From the NCBI GenBank assembly GCA_019233415.1, contig JAFAMK010000100.1, positions 1-20,223 on the forward strand: DNA of 20,223 nucleotides. The letters are read 5' to 3'. Shown one piece after another: positions 1 through 6,721 of this stretch. Numbering within the stretch: position 1 is the first letter of the stretch; every line of letters begins with the position of its first letter. The notes below the pieces were generated by a model that searched no databases, had not been told where the DNA came from, and saw nothing but the letters and a program-made list of their open reading frames with translations. A program made the translations under genes and the position numbers. This DNA comes from Vulcanimicrobiota bacterium. Its GTDB lineage: Bacteria > Vulcanimicrobiota > Vulcanimicrobiia > Vulcanimicrobiales > Vulcanimicrobiaceae.

Positions 1-1
1 C

Positions 2-856
2 GAACGCGTCGACGACGTCGCGCACGCCGCCACCGAAGGCGCGACCGTCGCATCGGGCACGCCGGTCGTTCCGGCTGCCCCGGGTGCGGAAGCTGCACCG
101 GCCGCTGCTACCGCAGAGAACGCACCGATTGGCGGGTCGGCTGCAGAAGTACCTCCGGAAGTCGTGTCCGCACCGGAGCCTGCGCGGCCCGCGCAACGTG
201 CGCGCCTCGTATTCGCACGCGATGCGCTCGAACGTGCACTTGGATTCTTGGAGCAGTCCGACTACGGCGGGTTGGTCACGCATCTGTTTGCGATCCGGAC
301 GTTGCTGCCGACCGCGTTCGTCGGACTCAATGGCGAGGTTTCCGGTAAGCTCGCTGCCGAGCGCGAGTCGCTGCGCGGCGTGGTGGATCGGCTGTTCATC
401 AAGCTGCGGATGCCGCGCTATGCGCTGACCGCGAAGGACCTCGAAGACCGCGCCAGCCGTTCCGCGCTGATCGAACTCGTGCGCGCGCTCGCCGATGCGA
501 AGCCGGCAGATGAACCTGCTGCCACCGATGCACCCGTCGCGATCGAAGGGCCGATCGAGGTTGTGCGCCTTACGGCGCAGCTGAGCGCTCTCGAATCTGA
601 CCCGCTCGGCGGCGCGCGCCCGTGGCTCGTTCTCGCGGAGTTGCTCCCGTCGGCGTTCGTTACGTCGCACGACAACGGAGCGCTCGCGACGTATCGCAGC
701 GCGCTGATCGCGACGTTTACCAACGTCGCCGCGCTGCCGAACGACGAGTTCTACCGTGTTCTTTCCGGCGCGCAGAACGCCACGCTCGACACAGCACTGC
801 GCAACGTGCGCGCGGCGCTGCGCGAAGCGCTCGAAGCGACGACCGCCCGAGTGTAG
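2..856 (+). CDS. Unrecognised Ala/Pro-rich protein, C-terminal part (5' end outside window)
   Basis: The frame is open from the left edge to a TAG at 854-856, so about 284 C-terminal residues are visible and the true start lies upstream. A GTG at 164 could serve as an internal start but nothing favours it. The first ~60 residues are a low-complexity Ala/Pro/Glu/Val stretch typical of an interdomain linker. The rest is predicted mostly helical, with two Leu/Ala-rich blocks around residues 75-155 and 185-280 of the visible part that contain similar phrases (LLPTAF and LLPSAF), which may indicate two related helical repeats. I do not recognise a family and see no membrane segment or catalytic motif. 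The HEAT-like gene follows immediately in another frame, so the two are probably co-transcribed. The coding call rests on the long GC-rich open frame with sensible amino acid composition. Confidence 0.7.
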   Translation, partial: ERVDDVAHAATEGATVASGTPVVPAAPGAEAAPAAATAENAPIGGSAAEVPPEVVSAPEPARPAQRARLVFARDALERALGFLEQSDYGGLVTHLFAIRTLLPTAFVGLNGEVSGKLAAERESLRGVVDRLFIKLRMPRYALTAKDLEDRASRSALIELVRALADAKPADEPAATDAPVAIEGPIEVVRLTAQLSALESDPLGGARPWLVLAELLPSAFVTSHDNGALATYRSALIATFTNVAALPNDEFYRVLSGAQNATLDTALRNVRAALREALEATTARV

Positions 857-870
857 CGGGAGCGCTCGCC

Positions 871-1488
871 ATCGACGGCCCGCACAGCCCGTTCTTCATC
901 CCCGGTATCCTCTTCGGAATCATCGGGATTGCCTTGCTGACGATCTGGCGCTTCTTTCCCGACACCGAGAAGCGCACGACGCCCGCGCACGAAGCCACAG
1001 CAGAACCCGAACTTACTGGGCCGGTCGTCGCAGTCGCGCGCGCAATCACGTGGCCGACGCTTCTCGAACCCGACGCCGTCCTCGACGAAGCGGAGCGGCG
1101 CCGTGTCATCGACGGGCTTGGTGTCGTCGGCGATGCGTGGTGCGCGGCGATTCTCACGAAGGCGTTCGACGAAGAAGAAGGCGACCTGCGCGTCGCCGCG
1201 ATCGAGGCGCTCGGCCAGTGCCAGACGCCCGACGTCGATGCCACGCTCGAACGCGCTTATGCATCGTACGTTGTTCCCGAGCGGTATGCGGCAATCGACG
1301 CTGCTTCTCGCCGTGGTCAGCTTCCATTACTTGAACGCGCGCTTCGCGATACTGACGGTACCGTCGCGTTAGCTGCCGCTTATGGGCTTCACCGAGCTAA
1401 CCACGACACGCTCATCTCCAATGCTCTTTCGTCCCGCGACGACGCCAGAGCCAACGAGATAAAACGCATCCTCCCGATCCTGACGTAG
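871..1488 (+). CDS. Single-pass membrane-anchored HEAT-repeat-like protein; start codon non-canonical or unresolved
   Basis: From the proposed start the protein is about 205 residues. A hydrophobic segment at roughly residues 8-29 (FFIPGILFGIIGIALL) is followed by a short acidic linker and then helical repeats resembling HEAT/PBS-lyase repeats, for example VIDGLGVVGDAWCAAIL, LRVAAIEALGQCQTPDV and VALAAAYGLHRAN. Such repeats usually form protein-binding scaffolds, so a membrane-tethered adaptor role is inferred. No ATG, GTG or TTG occurs in this frame between 625 and 933; the first is a TTG at 934, inside the membrane segment. I placed the start at ATC 871 because a GGGAG ribosome-binding site at 858-862 sits 8 nt upstream and the resulting N-terminus is compact. 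Alternatives are a -1 frameshift fusing it to the upstream protein, or a sequence error. The coding assignment is firmer than the start. Confidence 0.62.
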   Translation: MDGPHSPFFIPGILFGIIGIALLTIWRFFPDTEKRTTPAHEATAEPELTGPVVAVARAITWPTLLEPDAVLDEAERRRVIDGLGVVGDAWCAAILTKAFDEEEGDLRVAAIEALGQCQTPDVDATLERAYASYVVPERYAAIDAASRRGQLPLLERALRDTDGTVALAAAYGLHRANHDTLISNALSSRDDARANEIKRILPILT

Positions 1489-1497
1489 CAACACGTG

Positions 1498-1560
1498 GCC
1501 CTTCGACAAGCTCAGGATGACGGGGGAGGGGCCTTTGTCATTCTAAGCCCGGTCGAAAGT
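1498..1560. repeat. Imperfect palindrome containing a widespread dispersed-repeat motif
   Basis: The left arm reads CTTCGACAAGCTCAGGATGAC-like and the right arm GTCATTCTAAGC...GTCGAAAG-like. They pair as CTTCGAC with GTCGAA(A)G and GCTCAGGATGAC with GTCATTCTAAGC, with a few mismatches and a G-rich loop. It lies just after the HEAT-like gene stop and could act as a transcription barrier. From memory, the TCCTGAGCTTGTCGAAGG-type motif is a very common dispersed repeat in environmental bacterial genomes; I have not verified this by search. Confidence 0.55.
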
Positions 1561-1595
1561 TGAGCCTCGGTGCATGGGCCACGGGCATCGTGCCG

Positions 1596-1736
1596 GGTGG
1601 GTGGGCGGACGCGGTGGTGTCGGGTACTCGCGGAGGGAGCGAAGCCCGGAGGGCGAGAGCGACCGGAGCGGTAGCGAACGGAGCGCACGATGCGCGGAGT
1701 GAGCGTGCCCGACACCACCGCGTCCGCCCACCCACC
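1596..1736. repeat. 141-bp element: perfect 29-bp inverted repeat enclosing five CGGAG iterons
   Basis: Positions 1596-1624 and 1708-1736 are exact reverse complements over 29 bases (left arm begins GGTGGGTGGGCGGACGCG). The 83-nt interior is purine-rich and carries CGGAG at 1631, 1647, 1664, 1679 and 1695, that is at 15-17 nt intervals, often followed by AGCGA. It sits between two convergent transcription units. The long spacer argues against a simple intrinsic terminator; a MITE-like element, a structured RNA or a protein-binding array are possibilities. No flanking target-site duplication was evident. Confidence 0.75.
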
Positions 1737-1758
1737 AACCCCAATCCCCCAACCGCAA

Positions 1759-3624
1759 TCAGAGCGGCGCTATCTTCTTCCCAAAATATTCAGCAATGAC
1801 ATGCTGAGCAATCGGCGCCGCAACGCTCGCACCGTACCCAGCCGATTTCTCCATGTACACCGCCATCGTAAACCGCGGATGATCGCTCGGCGCCCACGCC
1901 ACGAACCACGTCGTGTTCGGCCCCGCGCCGCCCTCGGTCTCCGCCGTCCCGGTCTTCCCCGCGAACGGCAACCCGTCGATCGCGAGCCCGTAGGCGGTAC
2001 CCCACGGCTGCGTGACCTGCGCCATCCCCGCACGGACTTCGCGCAACGACTCCTGCGTCACGTCGACGCGCCGAATCACCTCACGGTCGAACGTCTTCAG
2101 CACGCGCCCGCGCGGCGAGCGAATCTCGCTGACGATGTGCGGCCGATACAAGGTTCCGCCGTTGACGACGGTGGCCGCGACGTTTGCCATCTGCAGCGGC
2201 GTCGCTTGCATCGAACCCTGTCCGATCGCGAGCTGGCACATGTCGCTCGGCTCGAGGTGATAGCCTTTGCCGAAGGTCTTCTGCACCCACGCCTCGGTCG
2301 GCCAGTTTCCGCCGTACTCGCCGGGTAGGTCGACGCCGAGCGGCGTGCCGAGCCCGTACTGCGTCGCGTAGTAGCGGAGGCGCTCGTGGCCGAGCCGGAA
2401 GCCGAGCTGGTAGAAGTAGCCGTCCGACGAGGCGGCGAGCGCGTGGACGAAGTCGGTCGTGCCGATCCCGCCTGCCGCGATGTCGCGGAAGAGGACCCCG
2501 TGGCAGTACCATGCGCCCGAATCGTACAGGACCTGATTCGGCCGAATGACGCCGCTGGAGATCGCGCCCGAGCCGGTGACCATCTTGAAGGTCGAACCGG
2601 TCGGCGACGCCGCGCCGATCCCACGGTCGTAGAGCGGGTTCAGCTTGTCGTTGAGGAGCGCGCTGTACTTCTTCTCGTCGATCGGCGTCGCGAACGCGTT
2701 CGGATCGAACTCCGGCATCGAGGCGAGCGCGAGAACGCCGCCGGTCCACGGATCGATGACGACGACCGCGCCGGCGAGCCGCCGGCCCTGGAGCTTGCCC
2801 CATTTGGCGAGCTGCTCTTTGAGGTTCTTTTCGACGATGCGCTGCAGCCGCCAGTCGATCGTCGTGACGAGCGTGTCGCCCGGAACCGGATCGAGCGGCT
2901 TCAGCCGGCGAACGAGCGCGCCCGACGCGTTCACCTCGACCTGCTCGCCGCCGGCGATCCCGTGCAGGTAGCGGTCGTACGCGTTCTCGAGTCCGTCCTT
3001 GCCCGTGACGTCGTTCGGTGAATAGCCGAGCCGCTTGCGCTTTGCGTACTCGTCCTCGTCGATCACGCCGACGTAGCCGAAGAGATGCGCGCCCGTCTTT
3101 CCGTACGGGTAGTTGCGCACGGGCTGCTCTTCCATGTCGACGCCGGGAAGATCGCTTTGCGATTCGGCAAGCCGCGCGGTCTGCACCGGGGTGAGGTCGG
3201 TCGCGAGGATCACGGGGCCGTAAGGCTCGTACGTCTGGACCTGCGCGAAGTCGTCGTAGTTCTTGTCGTGATGGTGCAGCAGGCGACGCCGCAGCTTGTC
3301 TACGGGGACGCCGAGGACGCTCGCGAGCGTGTCGAGCGTCTTGTCGATGTCGTGGATCTCCGACGGAATCAGCGCGCAGACGAACGAGGGCCGCGAGCGA
3401 ACGAGCACCGTTCCGTGCCGGTCGAGGATCAGCCCGCGCGGCGCCGCGACGGGGATGACCTGAATTTGATTCGCCCGCGCCTGCGCCGCGAACGTCTCGC
3501 CTTGGACGAGCTGAACGTCGGCGAGCCGCACGATGATCGCGATCAGCGCGATCGCGAGGACCGCGGCGAAGCCGAGCACGCGCGGCAGCGAACGATCGCC
3601 GGGAATCCGTTCGGCTGCCGCCAT
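1759..3624 (-). CDS. mrdA: Penicillin-binding protein 2, elongasome transpeptidase
   Basis: This 621-residue class B PBP forms DD-crosslinks in lateral-wall peptidoglycan. One membrane anchor (about residues 15-35) is followed by the PBP dimerisation domain (phrase APRGLILDRHG near 61-71) and a C-terminal transpeptidase domain. The three active-site motifs are present: SxxK as S344-T-F-K347, an SxD form of the second motif as S399-S-D401 (usual for PBP2), and K557-T-G559. The GxGxxxxTPLQMA region at 468-480 is also typical. The ATG shares one base with the TGA of mreD, so the two are translationally coupled at the end of mreBCD-mrdA. The partner glycosyltransferase gene rodA does not follow; the convergent repeat region does. 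Confidence 0.95.
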   Translation of the reverse strand: MAAAERIPGDRSLPRVLGFAAVLAIALIAIIVRLADVQLVQGETFAAQARANQIQVIPVAAPRGLILDRHGTVLVRSRPSFVCALIPSEIHDIDKTLDTLASVLGVPVDKLRRRLLHHHDKNYDDFAQVQTYEPYGPVILATDLTPVQTARLAESQSDLPGVDMEEQPVRNYPYGKTGAHLFGYVGVIDEDEYAKRKRLGYSPNDVTGKDGLENAYDRYLHGIAGGEQVEVNASGALVRRLKPLDPVPGDTLVTTIDWRLQRIVEKNLKEQLAKWGKLQGRRLAGAVVVIDPWTGGVLALASMPEFDPNAFATPIDEKKYSALLNDKLNPLYDRGIGAASPTGSTFKMVTGSGAISSGVIRPNQVLYDSGAWYCHGVLFRDIAAGGIGTTDFVHALAASSDGYFYQLGFRLGHERLRYYATQYGLGTPLGVDLPGEYGGNWPTEAWVQKTFGKGYHLEPSDMCQLAIGQGSMQATPLQMANVAATVVNGGTLYRPHIVSEIRSPRGRVLKTFDREVIRRVDVTQESLREVRAGMAQVTQPWGTAYGLAIDGLPFAGKTGTAETEGGAGPNTTWFVAWAPSDHPRFTMAVYMEKSAGYGASVAAPIAQHVIAEYFGKKIAPL

Positions 3625-4172
3625 CAGGCGTACCGCTCCACGGTCGTCTTATCGGCAACCAGCCGCCCGCGCACGACGAGGAAGACGAAGGCCACGACCG
3701 CCGTCAGTAGCGCGCGCCACAGCGCGAGGTGCAGGTGCGCGAGCGCGTAGCCGTGCGGGAAGCCTTCGGCGCGCATCACGCTCCAGAAGATTGCGTCGCG
3801 CACGAGAACCGCGAGCCCACACAACACTGCCGGCGCGAACGCACCGTCGGCGAACATGCGGCGCGAGAGCGCGCCGACGCCGAGCCCAACGAGCGTCGTC
3901 GCGACCGTCCAGCCGCCGCCGGTCCCGGCGAAGACGTCTTCGAGGATGCCGGCCGGTAGGCCGAGCAGCGCGCCGCGGCGCGCGCCGGCGCGCGAGGCGT
4001 ACAGCACGACCGCGATCGTGATGAGCGAGGGGACCGCGCCGCGGAAGGCGAGCAGCGGGATGACGACGGTTTGCGCGAGCGCGAGAAGTGCGGTCCAGCC
4101 CAGCGCCGGCCAGTAGGCCGGGCCGACCGCGATCTCAACGCTGCGGTAGCTTCTGCGGGAGAACGAGGACAC
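3624..4172 (-). CDS. mreD: Rod-shape-determining membrane protein MreD
   Basis: The 182-residue product is strongly hydrophobic, with about five predicted membrane segments (roughly residues 19-43, 46-60, 72-105, 114-128 and 148-168), matching the size and topology of MreD, which bridges MreC and the other elongasome membrane proteins. Identification relies on topology and on its place between mreC and mrdA, because MreD has little sequence conservation. The start used is GTG 4172, which overlaps the end of mreC by 38 nt. No ATG, GTG or TTG lies in frame nearer the mreC stop, so either this long overlap is real or a rarer start codon is used. The stop shares one base with the mrdA ATG. Confidence 0.85.
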   Translation of the reverse strand: MSSFSRRSYRSVEIAVGPAYWPALGWTALLALAQTVVIPLLAFRGAVPSLITIAVVLYASRAGARRGALLGLPAGILEDVFAGTGGGWTVATTLVGLGVGALSRRMFADGAFAPAVLCGLAVLVRDAIFWSVMRAEGFPHGYALAHLHLALWRALLTAVVAFVFLVVRGRLVADKTTVERYA

Positions 4173-4968
4173 GCGAGAGTGCCGAGAGATCGACGGCGGG
4201 TTGAACGATCGCGGTTTGGTCGAGCGCGCCCGCCGGCTCAGGCTCGACCTGGATGATGCGGCCGATGAGGACGCCGGCGTGGAACGAACGGCCTTCGCCG
4301 GTGACGACGCGGTCGCCGACTTTCAGCTTTGCGTCCTGCGAGATGTACTGCAGCTTGAGCCGCGTCGACGTGCCGACCGCGATCGCCCACCAGCGGCCGT
4401 GCTGCACGACGGCGGGGAGCTTCGAGGTCGGGTCGGTGACGAGCAGGACGGTCGACGAGAACGGGCCGACGTCGACGATGCGGCCGACGACGCCGTCGCC
4501 GGTCACGACGCCGTCGTCGCGGCTGACTCCGTCACGCGCACCGGCACCGATCGTCAGGACGTGCGTCGTCGCCTCGGGATCGTACCCGATCACCGTCGCG
4601 GCGATTCCGTTGGGGTGCGCGAGCTGCGCGTTCGCCAGCTCGTGCGCGGCGGGCGCCTCCGCAAGACGCTCCTGCAATTCGTCGTTGCGCGCGCGTAATG
4701 CGTCGTTCTCCGCGCGCAGCCGCGCGTTGTCGCTCGCGAGCCCCGGCGTGCGCGCGACGTTCGTGATGCCGCCGCGCACGCCGTTGACGACCGCCGATGC
4801 GGCGACTTGAAGGTATGCGCTCACCGCCGTGACGGTCAGCGTGAGCGGCGACGTCCGTCCGGAGCGGGCAAAGTCGAGTTGGAGAAGCGCGACGAGAGCG
4901 GCCACGATGACCGCTCCGACGATCACGAATAGCTTTCTCTCATCCCGATTCGTAACGATTGGTACCAC
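4135..4968 (-). CDS. mreC: Rod-shape-determining protein MreC
   Basis: This 277-residue protein has a short basic cytoplasmic N-terminus (NRDERK), one membrane segment at about 13-31, a coiled coil at about 78-104 with repeated Asn/Leu/Arg/Glu heptad character, and a beta-rich periplasmic domain containing VIGYDPEATTHVLTI, a typical MreC-core phrase. MreC tubules link MreB to PBP2 outside the membrane. Two starts compete. GTG 4968 (used here) keeps the charged N-terminus but overlaps mreB by 46 nt. GTG 4926 gives a classic 4-nt GTGA overlap with the mreB stop but begins directly in the membrane helix. The longer form resembles known MreC proteins better. Confidence 0.93.
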   Translation of the reverse strand: MVPIVTNRDERKLFVIVGAVIVAALVALLQLDFARSGRTSPLTLTVTAVSAYLQVAASAVVNGVRGGITNVARTPGLASDNARLRAENDALRARNDELQERLAEAPAAHELANAQLAHPNGIAATVIGYDPEATTHVLTIGAGARDGVSRDDGVVTGDGVVGRIVDVGPFSSTVLLVTDPTSKLPAVVQHGRWWAIAVGTSTRLKLQYISQDAKLKVGDRVVTGEGRSFHAGVLIGRIIQVEPEPAGALDQTAIVQPAVDLSALSRVLVLPQKLPQR

Positions 4969-6008
4969 CTCGTCAACCGATCCGCGTGCGGCCGGAGCCG
5001 TTCGAGCAGACCGGGCGACGCGAGGATCTCACCAGCACCGCGCGCCACACATCCCAGCGGATCGTCGGCGACCCTGGTCGGCACGTTCGTGCGGACGCTG
5101 ATCTCGCCTGCGAGTCCGGGGATCAGCGCGCCGCCGCCGGTCAGCACGATCCCGGCGTCGACCAGTTCGCCCGCCAAGTCGGGCGGGGTCGCCTCGAGGA
5201 TCGACCAGGCTGCGCGCGCGATGCGGTCGATGCCGTCGCGCATCGCCTCGGCGAGCAGCGCTTCGTCGACCGCGCGCTTCCCCGGCCGCAAGCGCTGCAT
5301 GTCGGTCCCGGCGACGGTGTACGGCTCGCGGCCCGGCGGGCGACCGGCGAAGCCGCGCTCAATCTTCAGCCGCTCCGCGGTCAGCGGCCCGATCGCGAAG
5401 TACTCCTGGCGCAGCCGCGAGATGATCGCGGCGTCGAACGTGTCGCCGCCGACCTTGAGCGAGTGCATCGCGACGACCCCGGTCAGCGTGAGCACCGCGA
5501 TCTCGGTCGTTCCACCGCCGATGTCGATCACCATCGCCGGCCGCGTCCCGGTAATGTCGAGCCCGGCACCGACCGCCGCCGCGACGGCCTGCGGGACGAA
5601 GGTCGTCGTCCGCGGGCCCGCAGCGCGAATCGCTTCCTCGACCGCCTTGCACTCGATGTCGGTCGCGCAGCCGGGGACGCAGGCGATCACCCGCGGCGCG
5701 ACCCGCGGGCCGCGCGCGAGCGCGCGGTCGACGACGGTCTTCACCAGCGCGTGGGCACCGCGGAAGTCGGAGATCGTCCCGCCGCGCAGCGGGCGCACGA
5801 CGCTGACCCGGCCGGGCGCGCGCCCGTCCAGCTCTTTCGCGGCCTGGCCGATCGCGATCAGCGCGTCGTCGCTGGTGCGGTAGGCGACGACCGACGGCTC
5901 GCTGACGAGCACGCCTTCGTCGTGCGAATAGACGACCGTATTGGCGGTCCCGAGATCGATCCCGATGTCGGGACTGAACGTCGCTCTGAGCGTCCCGGCT
6001 AAGCTCAT
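4923..6008 (-). CDS. mreB: Actin-like cell-shape protein MreB, with Gln at the usual catalytic Glu position
   Basis: The 361-residue protein has the actin-fold nucleotide motifs: phosphate-1 D14-IGIDLGTANT, phosphate-2 D162-IGGGTTEIAV and adenosine motif LTGGGALIPGL (289-299). MreB filaments guide the elongasome along the membrane. It is more divergent than usual: the region that normally reads EEPMAAAIGAG reads PQAVAAAVGAG here (139-149). The residue equivalent to Caulobacter MreB Glu140 is therefore Gln140, while the Thr 27 residues later (T167) is kept. There is no obvious N-terminal amphipathic helix beyond MSLAGTLRATF. The ATG overlaps the maf stop by 4 nt (ATGA), and mreC follows with overlap. 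The family assignment is secure from the motifs and the mreCD-mrdA context. Confidence 0.95.
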   Translation of the reverse strand: MSLAGTLRATFSPDIGIDLGTANTVVYSHDEGVLVSEPSVVAYRTSDDALIAIGQAAKELDGRAPGRVSVVRPLRGGTISDFRGAHALVKTVVDRALARGPRVAPRVIACVPGCATDIECKAVEEAIRAAGPRTTTFVPQAVAAAVGAGLDITGTRPAMVIDIGGGTTEIAVLTLTGVVAMHSLKVGGDTFDAAIISRLRQEYFAIGPLTAERLKIERGFAGRPPGREPYTVAGTDMQRLRPGKRAVDEALLAEAMRDGIDRIARAAWSILEATPPDLAGELVDAGIVLTGGGALIPGLAGEISVRTNVPTRVADDPLGCVARGAGEILASPGLLERLRPHADRLTRWYQSLRIGMRESYS

Positions 6009-6646
6009 CGTGCAGTAACCTCGGCGTGTTGTGGCAGCAGCGTGTAGCCGATCGACGGCAAAACCGCGGCGAAGCGGGCCAACGGGAAGCCGACGACGGT
6101 GAAATAGTCGCCGTCGATCCGCTCGACCAGGGTCGCCGCGAATCCCTGGATTCCGTACGCACCGGCCTTGTCGAGCCCGTCGCCGCTCGCCGCATACGCT
6201 GCGATCGTCTCCTCGTCGAGATCGGCGAAGCGGACGCGGGTCGATACCAGCTCGGAGAGCGATCCCGCCGTCCGGTCGTCGCGCAGCGCGAAGGCCGTAT
6301 GGACGACGTGCCAGCGACCTGCGAGGCGGCGCAGCATGTCACGGGCCTCCGCCCGGTCGGCCGGCTTGCCGAGGGCCTCGCCGTCGAGGTCGACGACGGT
6401 GTCGGCCGCGACGATCAGCGTGTCAGCGGGCGCCGCCGCGGCGGCTTTTCCGCGGGCATGGAGCAACGCTACGTCGGCGGGTGCGACCCCGGGGAGCGGC
6501 AGTTCGTCGTAGGCGCTCGGGACGACGGTCACACGCAAACCCAGCGAGGCGAGTAACTCGCGCCGCCGGGGAGACGCGCTGGCTAGCGCGACGTCAACGA
6601 GAGGCGTTCCGTGTGCGATGGAATCAGTGTACGTGCGCTTGCGCAC
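6005..6646 (-). CDS. maf: Maf-family nucleoside triphosphate pyrophosphatase
   Basis: This 213-residue protein hydrolyses nucleoside triphosphates, typically dTTP/UTP or modified nucleotides, to monophosphates; it is a house-cleaning enzyme often located beside mreB. Visible motifs are the signature LASASPRRRELL (21-32), the metal-binding IVAADTVV (78-85, with D82), GKP (93-95), STRVRF (135-140) and DKAGAYGIQG (159-168), with FTVVGFPL near the C-terminus. The start is GTG 6646, which gives about 15 residues more than the family norm before LASASPRR; no ATG, GTG or TTG lies between. The start codon is the first arm of a small palindrome (6633-6646). The 75-nt AT-richer gap to lysA may hold a promoter, but I could not identify one with confidence. 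Confidence 0.93.
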   Translation of the reverse strand: MRKRTYTDSIAHGTPLVDVALASASPRRRELLASLGLRVTVVPSAYDELPLPGVAPADVALLHARGKAAAAAPADTLIVAADTVVDLDGEALGKPADRAEARDMLRRLAGRWHVVHTAFALRDDRTAGSLSELVSTRVRFADLDEETIAAYAASGDGLDKAGAYGIQGFAATLVERIDGDYFTVVGFPLARFAAVLPSIGYTLLPQHAEVTAR

Positions 6647-6721
6647 GAATACAACAATTCCCGAAAAAGAATGTGTGCTATCACTCGACTTCGGTGGTTT
6701 TGGCCCGGCGGGACGGGGTTT

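Noticed and set aside
1625..1707. CGGAG units considered as a CRISPR array or origin iterons
   Set aside because: The units are 15-17 nt apart with only five conserved bases, far from CRISPR repeat/spacer structure, and no dnaA/rep gene or AT-rich unwinding region is nearby.
1512..1758. Several 68-79 codon open frames on both strands in the intergenic region
   Set aside because: They run through the inverted repeat and the dispersed repeat, have Arg/Pro-rich products and no ribosome-binding sites; the palindromic structure creates them.
6647..6721. AT-richer gap between lysA and maf considered as a defined promoter or terminator
   Set aside because: No convincing -35/-10 pair or stem with U-tract could be placed; only a weak CCCG/CGGG stem is present.
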